Assembly (NCBI GenBank): GCA_036346275.1
Contig: CM070725.1
Location: 44,144,104 to 44,208,103 of the forward strand
Origin: Otatea glauca
Taxonomy: Eukaryota > Streptophyta > Magnoliopsida > Poales > Poaceae
Reading direction: 5' to 3'
Length of the DNA stretch: 64,000 nucleotides
How positions within the stretch are numbered: position 1 is the first letter of the stretch; each line of letters starts with the position of its first letter. This document shows, piece after piece, positions 36,240 through 50,100 of this stretch. The position numbers and the translations under genes are program-made. The notes below the pieces were generated by a model. It made no database searches. It had not been told where the DNA came from and saw nothing but the letters and a program-made list of their open reading frames with translations.

Positions 36240-36910
36240 GAAAGAGAAAGAAAAAGAATTTTCGATTTTAGATTATTTTTTGGCTTCCACAGAGAGCACA
36301 GTGTCTTTGTGCTCTGCAGGGTGTCTCTCTGGCTTGCGGCGCAAGGGAGGAAGGCGGGGGTGGCTCACGGTCAGTGGTGGGTCAAGATGCGGCGAGATCG
36401 CCAAGCACCGGCACTGCTGAGGAGGAGTCACGGTTGCGGTGAATTTGCGGGAAAGATGACGGTAATGGCTTGGGTTACCTCCAAAATCCGTGATCTTTAC
36501 AAGAGGAGCACTTGGAGATTTACGCAATGCGATGGGGTGGAGAAGAGCTCATTGGTTTTATAGCCCGAAACAAGCATATTTATGGAAACCATAATTTGGG
36601 ATCAAATCAGTTGGGAGGAAATTTTGGCAATAAAGCACGAAATTTGGGAATTAACACCATAGATGGAAAGAGGAGATTTGGTGCGGGATTGATGGAGCTT
36701 TAAAACTTCTTTCTTGCTTTAATGGAGGAAGGAAGAGAAGAAGCTTCTCAGTGCAGGTGCTGACTAGAAGAAGCTACAGGTGAGTTGCCTTCATTTTTTA
36801 AATATAGAAGGATTTTTGAAAAGATAGCACATTAGGTTAAAAATTCTAGAAAAATTCTCAAAAAACTTTCGATTATTTTGTACTTAATAAAATTATTTTC
36901 AAAAAATTTA
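36240..36910 (-). repeat. LTR-like fragment, minus orientation
   Basis: Read on the minus strand there is a TATAAAA at 36562-36556 (GGCTATAAAACC), followed by GC-rich leader-like sequence to about 36300 and then AT-rich sequence. The pattern resembles the R/U5 part of the Tekay-type LTR at 41779, which has CGGCTATAAAAACC. Ends not found. Confidence 0.4.
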
Positions 36911-37448
36911 AATTATAAATTTTAGAGGCACGGCGTAGAGAGGTTCTTGACAAACAACCTCGCCGCGTCGACAAAGCCATCGATGGCGATTGTGGAGCCA
37001 TTGCGGACCGCGTTCTCCTGCTGCGCCCCATCTCCGGTTTCCTTTTCCAAAGACGTAATGTATGATCCTTTCCTTTTCCGGGACGTTTGTTTCCTTTTCC
37101 TTGATTCTAAGACGTTTGTTTCCTTTTCCTTGTTGATCTTTGGAGGTGAGGAAGGTGCATTGTGGGCCTGAGGATGATTTCGGAAAAATATAGAAAAATA
37201 AAGCTGCGCTCGCCGACCACTGGATCCGCAAGGAAAAAGATAAAAATTAAGCGTGCTCGCATGGCATTGGTTCATGAGAAAAAATTGAAAAAATAAGCGA
37301 CACTCACAGACAGTTGGTTCCTTAGGTAAAAATAAAATAAAATTCAACGCTCTCCGTATTTGAAATTCGGCTCTATGGGGCTAGATCCGTAAAAAAGTCT
37401 CGAGAAGGGTCATATTCGAAAAAAAATACGATCACAATGCCAGGACAA

Positions 37449-37636
37449 TAAAAAATTCAAGTCTTGTTTCCTTGTATGTGGATCCTCCCTTTTATTTCCT
37501 TGTTTAATTCACCCTCCTTCCAAATATGTAGTACGTACAATTTTGGCTAGTAAAAAATTCAAGTCTAGTTTCCTTGCATGCGGATCCTCCTTATTTATTT
37601 CCTTGTTTGATTCCCTCTCCTTCCAAATATGTAGGT
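37449..37636. repeat. Tandem duplication, 102-bp period
   Basis: TAAAAAATTCAAGTCT begins two near-identical units at 37449 and 37551, both continuing to CTTCCAAATATGTAG. The second unit is incomplete. No coding capacity. Confidence 0.8.
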
Positions 37637-39790
37637 GGGGGAGGTCTATTGTGGGCCACAGGGATGTTTAGACACACTAAATAATGGCCATCGGATGTGG
37701 GTGAGTAAAACTGAAGAAAGATCTGAGACGTTCATTTTGATGAATGCAAGTTTCTAGGGACGTTTTGCTGGGTGCACGAACATTGAGCCATCTCTAATGA
37801 GGTACATTATTTAGGGTGGACGTAGGAAAAATTGATTAGGTGCGTTATAAAGGGGTACAGATATTTATTTAGAGTTTTCATCATCTTTAAAAGGTACTAT
37901 AAGGTATCACTAAATTGTTATTAAAACTTTTGTATCTCTTAATACATATACACTTTAAGCTTTTGATACAAGCTTGATGTATAATTTGGTACTTATTATA
38001 CTTTTTATACTTTTGAATGGCCTGGTTGTGAGTAAATGAGAGCAAGCTACAAGGGTATAAGCGTCAAATGAGAGTGGGGACACGAGTCTCTGCGCGGCAC
38101 GTGCAGTGCCGGTGAGGGGCATTCGGAGCGCCTTTATCTCCTTGCCACAGCCCACAAGTGTGTCAGCGTATGTGTGTGCCATACTGCCATGTGCTTGCTT
38201 TGCAATGGCAATGCACTGCAGAATGCAGAGATCTCTCCTATTGAGAGGGCAAATGATGGCGTGATCTGTCCTGGACTTAACCCTATTCAATGCCACCGGG
38301 CCTCACGCTCTCGTACCATTCAACGGTGACAATGCAAACTCCACAGGACTCCAAATAAAACATGAATTAAGATATTATCTGAAAAGTTATCTGCAGTATC
38401 TAATTAAATAATTAAAGAAAATTTCTAGTATCCAGATATTTTGTAGAAAGAGTGTGTATGTTCTAGCGGAATGACTTGTGTTTTGACGTTCGTTTTTTTT
38501 CGGATGCTTGCAATATTTTTTTCCCACTCTTGCAATATTTTCCTTCGATAACAGTAGAAATGTTCGTGCGGAAACAAAATGTTGCAGACGTTGAAAAAAA
38601 AATGTTGCGGACTTTGAGAAAAAATATTGCACCGACGTGTCTGAGAAATGAACAGTGATCGGGATAGTTTACATCAAGTCCTTGATCTTGCTACTTGCCA
38701 TGCCATTTGAGTACGGTAGAATAGTGAGTGTTATGCTAGCCATGTGTGTACACTTTTGTGTAATAGTATTTTGTGTTTTTAGTAAACTAGCATTTTGTAA
38801 TTGTAAGTCTCCCTGTTAGGGCATGCTATTTTCAAGTACCTATTGCATTATTAATTTGTGATTCAACGTCATCGGCCTGGTCGTCTGGAATCACTATGCT
38901 CTAGCTTTAATGTGAGCGACTCAGCCACTCGGAATCAGAATGGTCTCGATTGCAATGTGTGTGGCTCAGTCACCCAGCAGCCAATAATTACTAGTGCATA
39001 AATAAATAAATAAATTAATTAAAATACTAACTCACTTTCATAAATAATTGATATTACATTACATGTGGATAGAGCCAACCGGATTTCCCAACGCACACCA
39101 TCGGATCTCCATCGGGCGATGATGCGCTGCCGAAACCACTGGATGGCCATCAAATCTATTGCATGCTGGCAGATTAGTGCCTGTTGACGTCACATGTAGG
39201 GATCTTGAGGAGTCCTGAGCCCGAGAAGCGTCTATTTGCCGATCTTAGAAAGGCTTTTGCATCTATGCATGATAACGATCGAGTAGTTGCAAGTTAACGA
39301 TCGAGAAGATTGTGTTGCGATCACCGCTGGAGATTAGCAATACAGATGGGGATTGGGATAGGCGATATAGATCGGCATGGGCATGTGCTGCCATTCATGT
39401 TGCGCACTGTGCATGGATGTTGCATATATAGCATATATCGGAGATGGCCGGCCGGACGGCACGTAACCATGCACAGCAGCACATGGATGGGTTCACCTCA
39501 CGTACGTTGTCTCCATGGCTTTGCAGCAAGAAGACAGGCACAAGCAACTGGTTTTCGGACACATGGTGAGTCTGTCACTCTGTCTCGGCGACTACATGCA
39601 GTACTGCAGGTCATACGGCGCAATCAACACGATAAGGCTTAGATTACGTCCACAGTCGTTAACAAACATTATTGCACGAACATATATGCATTGTCAATTT
39701 GTCATACAGCGCTTAGTAGAATACGATTTGCAAAAATAAAACTTAATAGCTAGAATACCAATGATAGATATATAGACAGACTTTTTCTCT
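37637..39790. other. Intergenic DNA
   Basis: Short frames only. 38497-38630 has several TTGCAATATT and AATGTTGCA words, and 38995-39020 is a short AATA-type repeat. No gene recognised. Confidence 0.4.
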
Positions 39791-39805
39791 TTTGGCCACT
39801 TCTTA

Positions 39806-40078
39806 GAGTAAGTACAATAGCAGAGCCAACTACTGGCTAATAGTAAGCTAAAAGCCAACTTGTACAATAACTGTCTCTAAAAGTTGTCTCTAGATGTTGT
39901 GCAATAAATATCTTTTCTCTCTTGTACATAAATGATCTATCTATGCTCCTGTGCAAAAAGCTAGCTACTAAATAAAAGCCAGCTCTCTTCTCTCTCCTCT
40001 TTTCTCACTCTTCCATATAGACCAAAGTTGATGTGTACAGGTTAAGAGTCACCTGACATGATCTTATTGTACATGCCT
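39806..40078. mobile_element. Probable short non-autonomous DNA transposon
   Basis: GAGTAAGTACAATAG at the left and TTATTGTACATGCC at the right form imperfect inverted ends around about 250 bp without coding capacity. TTAGAG-like words flank both sides. Such ends are common on small hAT-type elements of rice; the class is inference. Confidence 0.45.
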
Positions 40079-40099
40079 TTAGAGGTTCTATAGCTTCTT

Positions 40100-40479
40100 T
40101 GATCTCGAATTCACAATAATATCTTTAGAAAGTAAATGCAAGACAGCACATCACAGCAACCACGAACACGCGCTAGCTTGGCTTGCGCAATTACTCCAGT
40201 TATTATCATGTGTTGATATGTAATAAATGGGAAGGGCGTATATATATAGGTGAAAAAGCCCGGTGATAGTTGAACCTGTGATTGACCACATCCACGTGGC
40301 AGCGACGTCAATGCGGCGGTGGACCGGGTCGGGGGGCCGGTGGGGCCCGGCCCTCATGTGATGCGCGGCCCGGAGTTAAGGGTCGGCACCTAAACCAGGA
40401 TCCAAGGTGAGTAGTTATCAAATGGGCTAAACTAATCCATGCAGACAAGAGGCCACTGATCCGGAGACGTCCCTCACTA
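40100..40479. other. Intergenic DNA, GC-rich around 40300-40390
   Basis: No gene recognised. Confidence 0.35.
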
Positions 40480-40870
40480 AGCCTGTAAACAAGTCGACCT
40501 CGAAGGGCCTAGCCTAGAGCTCGTTAAAAGTTCAAAGAGTCTGAGTTAGGGTTTGAATCGAAAGCTCGGCTCAGTCTAAGATCGAGTACACTCAAGCTCA
40601 GCTCGAGTAGGATTAGTAATAGTAATAATTCAATATACACTAATTTTCAATAATAAAAAAGCTTAAGCTCGAACTCGATTCAAGTAAGTTCGATAAGAGT
40701 TAACATACAGTGATATTTAATAAATGATTCGTAAATTTACCGAGGCTCGCGACCTATTCGAGCTCAACTTGTTGCAGCTCACGACGTTAGGATCAAGCTA
40801 AAGCTCAACTTGTTTGGAGCTCGAACCAAGCTCGAGCAACTCAGGAACGTTGAGCTTTTTTTTTACATCT
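40480..40870. repeat. Repeat rich in GAGCTCGA/AGCTCAA words
   Basis: Words such as AGCTCGTT, AAGCTCGG, GAGCTCAA and AGCTCGAAC recur in both orientations. This texture is typical of ancient transposon ends in grasses. Boundaries and class are unknown. Confidence 0.4.
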
Positions 40871-41778
40871 TATTACTGGCTCGTGCATTCATCCGTATCG
40901 CACAAATATAGGACTATCTATCAGTGCCGTGTACATCAATACATGCATGCTTTTTCTCTTGTACCATAGCATCGGTCCATACATGAATGGATGCACCATT
41001 ATTTTAGGGAGTAACTAGCGTTCGAACATTCAATTGGAGCACTAACTCCGTACGCTCTCTATCACCGGCTCTCTATCACCGTTCGATGATCATCAATGGA
41101 TGGGCGACGACCCCACCCACTTCTCTCCCTCTCCTTGATCTATTTCTGCAGAATGTCTACCATTGAACAAAGGAGATGCATGGATAATGGTGAGTAGCAG
41201 AATCTATTGGAGGAGGAGGTTGCAGTCATGCCGGTGAGAAACTCGAGGCTTGGAGCTCGTTTTGCCAAGGCGACACCAGCAGAGGTGGTGGAGGTCGAGC
41301 TCATAGAGGGCAAGACACATGTTATAGAAGCTTGCAGAGCATAATAAAAATAGAGCATTCACAACAAAACAACTTCATATTAGAAATGAAGCAATCCAAC
41401 ACGACGATGCATTGTATAAGAACTCTGATGCAACATCGACAAACACCGATTACAAACAAATACCTGAATGCAACAAAATAATCCTCATGTTGCAACAAAA
41501 TCAACATAGCTGATGCAACAAAAAACAATTTTGTTGTGACAAAGGGAGAAAATGTTTGCAATAAATAGTAACTCTAGTTTCAACAATCCTTTTAAACGAG
41601 ATATGTAAGTCTGCAATTTTCATAGAAAACATCTGTAATATCTTAAAACACATGATACAGCAAAACCATTTACTTACAACAAACAATCAACTCACGCACC
41701 TCGACCTCGACGGTGGTGGCTGCACGCTTGCCCTCGTGGCCCCAAATATCACCGTAAGCTCACCGTGCTCAATCCCCA
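40871..41778. other. Intergenic DNA with GCAACAAAA-like words
   Basis: From 41355 to 41690 GCAACAAAAT-like words recur. No gene recognised. The left junction of the retrotransposon stack is at 41779. Confidence 0.35.
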
Positions 41779-44700
41779 TGTAACATCCCGAATATGATGA
41801 AAATAAAAATACAAATTTTTGAATTAATCTCTAAGTTTCATTTGGATTTGTTTGCCATTCTCGAATTTCTGGATTTTATTGATTTTACCAAAAGGCATTT
41901 CAAGTAACTCAATACCGGTTAAAAAAACCTCAAACCCAAAATCTCCAACTACAAAAACTCTGGAATAAACTTGTTTAAACCCTAAATGCTCTCATATTCA
42001 TCTCTGAGGAGTTTCATAAAAAATCTAACTCAATTATTATTTATTAGATAATTAAAACCAGCAATTGAATTTTATAACAGAATCAGTGTCAGAATTTTAT
42101 AAAAACAATTAAGATATAACTTGACCTGAAATTTTTTCAGAATCATCCTCAGATCTCTAGAATAAATCATTAAAATTTTAGAATATTTTGATATAATTTG
42201 GTACCCTTAGAAAATCAAAAAACAGAGGGGCCAATATCCAATCAGTATCACTGTCAGAATTTTGAAACATTTCCTAAAGCCAAATATGAAGCTGAAATTT
42301 TTATATAAGAACCAGTATCTCATAAATTTGCACCTCAAAAAGTTTCAAAAATTTCCACCTTTTTTTGAATGCCTAATAAAATCAGAAACCGAGCTGCAGC
42401 CAAAATTCTGCAATTTCTTTTTTTCCTTTTTCTCCCCTTATCCCTCTGCCATGTGGGCCCCATTTAGTCAGCCTTGGCATCCCGCTAACCCCTCTGGCCC
42501 GCTGGCAGCCACCGCAAATCCGGCCCCACCTACCAGTGGCCTCCCTCTCTTCTTCCCTTGCCCCGCACACGCTCGCCCGAGGTCGCTGCCCAAACCCCGC
42601 CGCGGCAGCTTTTCCACTGAAGTTTCCCTGCCATGGAAGCGCCTGGGCAGGCAGCCTTTCCTCAGCGCCACGCCAAGAAGCCACCGCCCCCTCAGCCCAA
42701 TCCTCGCCATGACAGCCTTTCTCAGGCGAAATCCCGCCACGGCAGCCCTTCAGCGCCAACTTCCGAGACTCGCCGTGGCAGCTAAGTCTTGCGCTACCTC
42801 TTGCCGTGACAGGACTTTGGCAACCCCGCGTCAGTGCTTCACTACCATCTCCGCCAATCCATTGCTACGACCAGTCGGCAGCACCCCTCCTCCACCACGC
42901 CGCAGTCGCGTCACGCGAAACTTGAGCCGACCGACCGCCGCCCTCGCCTGCACATGCCAAGCCGTGTCTCTGGCACCCATCACGGCTGTCAATCTTTCTG
43001 CCCGGACCTGTACTCGCGTAACCCACCGAGTTCCCAGGCGTCGCGCCCATGCCACCTCTATCGGCTGTGTCAACCCGGGTGTCATCTCGTGGGGCCCTCA
43101 TCAACTCTCTTCTCCCGGCTATAAAAACCTCACCCGGCGTCGCCCACTGCCTTTGCCCTCTCCTTGAGCTCCACCCACAATTGGCCGAGGCTCATGCGCA
43201 GCCACCATCGCCATTGCCGGTGAAGCTCCAGAGAAGGTGGCCAACGCCCGATTCTGGCGAAAATGAGAGCCCCCATTCAATACTTTTGGACCAAAGCTCC
43301 ATTGCAATGCCCTGAACACCTCTCCATATTTGGATTGCAGACACGATCACCGGAGCACCGTCGCCCGTCCGCTGTTCTTCCCCACGGCCGACAACGGTTG
43401 CCAAGCTTCCCCGGAGCTCCTCCTCCTAGGTGAGATACCAAAATGGAATCCCCTAACCTCGGTGATGCTCTCCCCCACCTTCCCCAAAACTGAGCTCCAC
43501 TCTTTCACTGCCGCTAACTAGCCGCCCTGGTTGCCGCCGCCCCCTCACAGTGGCGTGCTGACTCCGGCCACCCTCGGCCACACCAATACCACCTCTAGAT
43601 GCACAATCATGAGCTGAAGCTTATTCCGCTACCCATTCCTCCTCCCCGGCCCTCCCTCGCCGCCGGCGAGCTCCGCTGTGGTTCCTCTGTCTCGGTGAGA
43701 CTAGAGAGCGGGCCCAGCCTGTCAACCTCACGCCCGCTCCGAGCCGCTGCCGACCCGGTCCCACCTATCGGCGCAATGACTCAGGCTCAAGCCGAAATCA
43801 GAAAGCGCAATTCCTTTGCGAAAAGCGTACTTTCCCGAAATGGAAAATTCCTTTTTCACGGTATTTTACAACCCTAACTCATTCATTTGCCCATATCTTT
43901 TGCACCCTAGCTCCAAATTTAGCCAAACAAGTTTCTAAATTTGTATAAAATCATTGTATATCTGAATATCAATTTTTTTTTAATTTGAACCTCATTTAAA
44001 CTGGACTTTAAACAAGTGTAGCCTTTTATGTAGTCAATAATCAAAATTCAATAACTTGTGCAAACAAACTCAAAAATTAATTAAACCAGTGTGTAAAATT
44101 CACTAAAATCATGATCTTATGTCTCTGTAAATTTGAATAAAAACAAAGAAGTTTTGCATCTAATGAACAATAAGTAAAATGGATGCTCTAAATAGAAACT
44201 TAAATAAAAGCTCCGCTCATTTAAATAAACTTTAAGATTTATGAACATATAAATAAAAACTCAGTATAAAACCAGAGTTTATGTTTCTGAAATCTTTATT
44301 TGGAGTTGATGTTATTTGATTTCTTTGCTTCTTATGGCTCCAATGCAACGAACTACGTATAGACACCGACGTCCTCGACACTGCCACCGTCGACTCCGGC
44401 TTCACCACTGAACCCAGTGAGCAAGGCAAGCACCCCCTTGAACATGTTGATCCCACTATTTCAATGAATTTACTTTGCTTTTGTCAAACCTATTATGCAT
44501 GCGTGTAATTTCTTTAAACATGCTAGTTTGTAGGTATTGGTAGATATACCTGTAATGTCATGAAACTTCCTTGATAAGTATGGACATGCGAACCTTGATA
44601 ACCATAGAATAAGGGTAGACAATGCATAATGTCAACTGGAGAACATGCGATTACATAGTAGTTGTGCTTAGTCATGCTTTAGCTAGAAATAATTAAATTA

Positions 44701-45750
44701 AAACTGTTTCTCGAGGATTTAAAGTGTGGGATGCGATACTCAAGGGTGTTGGTATTTGCTGTAAAAACTCGAAATAAAACTATGTTTTGACACGGGCGAT
44801 TATAGCAATAGCCAGGAGGTGCAAGGGACTTGCACATAGTGTAGGGGAGATTGTCGCACGTGTCGGGTTAAGAACCGAACTAATGTGTTATTTACAAGCC
44901 AAGAATTTAGTGCAACCACAAGTGCTAGTATGGGACAGCCTTAAACCAATTAAGTTATCTAGTTTAACTTTGCATATTAGAAAGGCTGTAATAGTACGGG
45001 CTGTTCCATTATGGATTGCTCGAAGGGGTGCCACACCACGATGATGACGCTTGCCGATACAACGGTGTACACCATGCTATAGAGAGTTCCATCATATTTA
45101 TGCTCTGAGTTCTGCTACCATAGTATGGGTTTGTTGTCACCAAGCTGGTGTAAAGTTAACCTAGGTAATGTAAAGGTTTTCATCATGAACATTCTGGCCA
45201 CTACGCCAAAGGTGCGTAAAATATACGGCAAAAAGAAAAGGGCATGACTTGTGGGTAAAGTTGTACACCTCTGCAGAGTGAAAAGCTTTTCGAAAAGCCG
45301 CGCCTGCGGTCGTGGGCACTTGGTAAAGTCTTCACATAGTTAGTTGTTTTATCATTTAAAAAAAGTAAATTTATGTTTTGGAAAGGTTACCTCACAGGTG
45401 ATACAATACTATACTATGTGTTGGCAAGTATTGGTACCAATTGTGCTCCATGTGTTGGCAATAATTGGGTTGTGCTATGTGTTGGCAATGGTCGACTCGT
45501 TGCTCACGTCATGGAGGACTGTGAGTTGTTACTATATTCTTTACTTACTTTATTTCCATATTACTCAATCTCGCATTTATAAATTCTGTTTTGCAAATTA
45601 GTACTTGACCACATTGCAGTGTTGTTTCCTCAATAAACACCGAATTAATAGATAATCATAGTCATCGATAATGGATATGCAAATCAAGTCTATGCATTTG
45701 TTACCGCTAACCTGAAAAGCAAGCAAAGAAAAGTCTTCCAGTTATTCTAT
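41779..45750 (+). repeat. Truncated Tekay-type LTR
   Basis: Starts TGTAACATCCCGAATATG like the LTR at 5739. Shares the later marks (AGCAAGGCAAG...TGTTGATCCCA near 44420, GTAAAG...CTCTGCAGAGTG near 45257-45281) in the same order. TATAAAAA at 43120-43127. The family end CCCTACA is missing; the fragment stops where a Tat-type LTR begins at 45751. The 301-codon frame at 42262-43167 lies in GC-rich LTR sequence and is not considered a gene. 42080-42290 contains the roughly 160-bp module also found in the AT-rich repeats. Confidence 0.75.
43120..43127 (+). promoter_or_regulatory. TATA box of the truncated Tekay-type LTR
   Basis: CGGCTATAAAAACC stands before GC-rich leader sequence. Confidence 0.65.
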
Positions 45751-46686
45751 CGACGAATACTTATAACAGGCCGTACCCCAACGGCCCAAAGCGACGAGCC
45801 GACGGCCTCAAGCACAGCTCAAGCCCAACAGGCCGCTCCTAGCCCATTACCGATCAAGCGCCGAGCAAAGCCACGCGAGACATCCCTTCCCGACCGTCGA
45901 GAAGCGTCTCCAACAAGCGGGCTCCCGACCGCTGCGGGGACGAGACCCATCGGCTCGACCAAGCGAGCTCCCGACCCCGCAGCAGTCGGATCCCCGACTT
46001 CGATCGTGCCAAGACAACCCCTGCCAAGGGTCGCGTGTCAAAACTTCTACCAACCAACAGCCACGTACCCCACGAACGGGGTCAATCGAAGCGACTATAC
46101 AAGGGTCGGTGGCTCCTTCCCAAGAAGGTTTAATGAGTGGCTGAAGTCATGCTCCCAGTCCCATCAGCCGGTCACATACAAGATGAAGACGCACCCTCCC
46201 GAGGCAACACCCGTGCCAGGCGCAGCAACGTCAACACTCGAAAGGTTCGCAGAGGGCAGGTACGCCATTTCCCGGGAAAATACCTAACCGCTCTGACCAG
46301 CTAAGCTACCGACCCAGCACGGGCAGGACGGGCGATGATCGATCGGCCAGAGCGAAGGACCAAGCTCCTCGTATAGGTCATCTCGTCCTCCCCCAATTCT
46401 CGATGTAACTGCCCCTTCCTTTCGTATAAAAGGAGGCAGGAACCCCCGTAGGCAAAGGAGCGAAAGAGAGAGAGCGCTATCAAACCCATCTCGCTAAGCC
46501 ATTGGCATTCTCGCTGTAAAACTTTTTGCGTCATCTATACCAAGAGTAATACAACACCACCACACGGCTGGAGTAGGGACCTTGGCCCAAACGGTATACA
46601 TCTTGACTTCCGAGTCTAACCATTGAGGAGTGGAGCGTGCACCCTTAGACTTACAAATTTACTTGCCGGTGCTCGAAACGCCGACA
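45751..46686 (+). repeat. Tat-type LTR, plus orientation (about 936 bp)
   Basis: The end ...CGAAACGCCGACA at 46686 is followed by a primer site. The start CGACGAATACTTATAACAGG corresponds to the start TGACGAATAC of the solo LTR at 57225-58271 in opposite orientation, with the first T changed. TATAAAA at 46425-46431. Confidence 0.78.
46425..46431 (+). promoter_or_regulatory. TATA box of the Tat-type LTR
   Basis: CGTATAAAAGGAGGCAGG; the solo copy has ATAAAAGGAGGCAGAAC at the same place. Confidence 0.7.
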
Positions 46687-46687
46687 G

Positions 46688-46707
46688 TTGGCGCGCCAGG
46701 TAGGGGT
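46688..46707 (+). other. Primer binding site of the Tat-type fragment
   Basis: TTGGCGCGCCAGGTAGGGGT follows the LTR end by one base. This sequence recurs after LTRs of grass Tat elements; I do not assign the tRNA. Confidence 0.75.
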
Positions 46708-46753
46708 CTTCGCGCGTCTTCATCACCATCTCCGGATTCCGCTCGCCTCCCTG

Positions 46754-47060
46754 ATGGCATCTTTCATCCGCGACGGCATGACCGCGCCGGAGAGCCAGAT
46801 CCGCTTCGGCTCCCTCAACTTTGCCGTCACCGCGGCGGGAGGGCTTACGCTCATCCCCGCCGCCACCGGAGGCCCGGCGCCCGCTGAAAGCCCGGGCGCC
46901 ATCTCCGGCGACTTCGCCAAGCTCCGGCTTGGAGCACCCCTGCGAGTCCCAAAGCCGGAGCCTGGAGAGCGCTCCGCCGCGTCTGGCGAAAGCTCCCGTG
47001 GGCCCGGGCAGGTGACCGTGTCACCTCCTGCAGGCTCACAACTTGTGGCGATGGCTGGCT
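46754..47060 (+). pseudogene. N-terminal gag fragment of the Tat-type element
   Basis: Open frame starting M-A-S-F-I-R-D-G-M, Ala/Pro/Gly-rich, typical of the beginning of Tat gag reading frames in style; no domain is complete. Near 47040-47070 the same frame runs, without stop, into copia-derived sequence and ends at 47143. The rest of the element is missing. Confidence 0.6.
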
Positions 47061-47143
47061 ACATGCCGGCCATTTGGGTTCCTAAATCACTTGTGACTAA
47101 CATTCTTGGACCCAACAAAAATTGGGTACCAAAAAGCGCCTAA

Positions 47144-50100
47144 AAGAATTGTAGGTGCTTAGAGATGCATTGGAAGCTTTGGCTTGATCAAGAATGATTC
47201 CATCATGTGCAAAAAGAAGCCAAGCTTGAAGACATTCACATCAATCATGAACCAATGCCATCTCGGATAACAAGTATTTAAATTGATTCTTATAGCTTCT
47301 AGCCTTGTGTAGGTTAAGCTACATTTTTAATGAAAATCAATTTAAATTGCTTGCTTATGATTCTTGCTCATGCTTGTTAATTGTATTGATTGAAATCTTG
47401 AGCAAGTATGGGGTAGTGGCACATTAAGAGGGAGTGCTAAATCATAACCATGTAAATTACATCCCTATGTGTGTCCATATTTATATAAGTGCTAATATAT
47501 ATTTTCAAAATGAAGCCATTTAGCCAAAAGTCAAAATTTTGAATACTATTAGTAATCTTTTGAAAACTAGTTCAAAAATGTATACAAATGCTTTCAAAAG
47601 GTCTTCCAATAGTTTTGGCTTCACAAAAATCTTTTTTACAAAGAAAATGAGTTTCATGCCCAAAATCAAGTTACTAGTATCTTGTTTTGAATTTAAACTT
47701 ATAACTTTCATAGAATTAAATGTAAAATGATTTTGAAAATAATTCCAAAATGAAAAACCTAGTGTTGGTCATTCTTAACAACTTTCGTGTACAAAATATT
47801 TTCAAAAGACCAACCAATCAAAAGTTATTTGATTTTGAAACTCACCCAAAAAACTATACTTGACCCATAATGGTCATATTGTTGCACTTTGTGAGTTTCT
47901 TCATTTGGACTAGATCTTGTGTAGTATCTTAGTTCAAAATGATATTTAAGACTCATACACAAAATTCAAATCTCTATATCTCATCTTATTCTTCATTTGA
48001 ATCTTGTGTTGAAACATTTGGCTTTGTTTTACAAATGACTATTTCAAGAGGATCATTTTGGTCAAAAGTCAAATCTTATGTTTAAAAGGCCTAAAATTGT
48101 AAAAAGCTTTGTAAAAGTACTTTAATATGTATTTCAAATGTTTTACAAGCTTTCAAAATGAAAAGTTTATGTTGAAATCAAAATTGATCAAAATTCTTGT
48201 TTTCACCCAAAATAGCCTATTTAAGCATATTGCTCAATCTTGGCTTTCAAAATGGATTTCATTATCTTTTCAAATGGTATCATGGTTTCTAAAAGTATTT
48301 CAAATCCTACAAGCCATGAGGATTCAATTTTTATGAAATCCGAAATTAAAATTGCACCTTGAGGTCCTTTATGTTTGTTAATCTCATTTTCATGCCTCAA
48401 AGCACAATTTGCCATATCTTTTAAAATAAAATTCTTTTTTCGAAAATTCTTTTTGTAAAACATTATAAATAGTCCAAAGTTTATTTCTGGAAATTTTAAA
48501 ATCATTTGGACTTCATTTGAATTATTTTTGCAAAAATTTGCGAAAATTTAGTTTTGATCTGTCGAGCGGTTGCACCGCTCAACCGTAGTAACACGGATCC
48601 GGTACTACCGCACCTGAATAAGCGGTAGCACGGTGGCCGTAGTACCGCTTTGAATGGCGGTAATCTGCCTGGCAGAATCTGTTCGAATTTTGGACTTTTG
48701 AAATTTATTCAGGATATCTTTTGAATGAAGTTTCCTTCTTCAAAATTCTTTTGGAAAAGCTACTTATGATCCCAAAGTATCTTTTACTAAATTTCAAATC
48801 ATTTGAAAATTATTTGGCTTAGTTTCAAATGGTATACATTAAGTTTTCCTTGATATATTTTAAGTAGTATCCTTTTGGGGTCTTTTGAAATATCATTTCA
48901 AAACCAAAACTTGTAAATGTCTAAATGCTAATAGCTCCATGCTTCAACTCTTGAACCTTATGGGAGCTTATTTTAATCAAGTTTTGTGCATTTATCTCTA
49001 AATGGTATCTCTAATGTTATTGTTCTGATACCTTCAAATTTTTCCAAACCTTTGAGAAAATTAAGGGGTATTGATTTCTATCAAGTGGTACCAACTTTTT
49101 CTTTGTTTTATAAATTCTTACAAATGGTATCCACCTATACCCCTCATGCATTTTTATGAATTTTAATGATATCTCAGACTCATATGGATTAATTTCCCAT
49201 TTGAAGCTTAATTGTAAGTTCAACCTCTCAAGGACTCTCTGTGTGAGATCCTTTGTATGATTGAATTATCTAACGGGGATAAATTCATATTAAGCTGAGT
49301 TTAAATGAAAATGCTTTATTTTAAAATGGTTCATTTGACATTGCTTATCTTACAAGTGTTTCTTCAAGCAATGTCTCTTGAGATTTTTCTCATTGATATC
49401 TTTCTTTCTCAAGTGGTACCTCATGTTTTAATGATCTTTCAAGTGGTATCTTTTCATATAGTATCACTTGAAAAATATTTATATGTGGTATAATGTGAAA
49501 AGTAAGCATTACAAGTGGTACAAGTTTCTTATTCTCCTTAAAGTAGTACTAAAAGTGATGCTTCTTCAAAAAGATTTCTTTTAAGTAATTTCATTGAAAA
49601 TCTTATTAGAAAATTGGTATCAGGCCTTCTTTTAGATAAATTCCTTGTTTAAGTCATATTAGGCAAATTATGGACTCTTCAAGTGAGTCATGATGAATTC
49701 ATTGAATAGCCTAATAAAATGAGGAGTTTTATTTGAATGTGTTTCAAATAATCCTTTTGAGATTTAACTCTAAATATGGCCTCCTTCTAAAATGGTTTAC
49801 TCTTTTAGGTCATATTTCAAAAGTTTACAAAAACATTGGCCTTAATTCTTTAAAACCAAAATTCCTTGCAATGGTCGCATCATTTCATTTCAAATCATTT
49901 TATGACCAAAAAGGGGGAGAATTATTTCTTTTCAAATAACTATATTCGATTGCTTCTCTTACCAAGCTCTATACTCTTTTAATTTGACATATGATCTCAA
50001 GTAATGCTTAGCCCTCAATATTTTCAAGTGGTACAACCTCCTTTTGGTTTGGTTTTCCATTTTTGGTGTTTAATGCCAAAAGGGGGAGAATTATTATAAG

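Noticed and set aside
42262..43167. 301-codon frame
   Set aside because: It lies within the GC-rich part of a Tekay-type LTR and lacks any domain; composition keeps the frame open.
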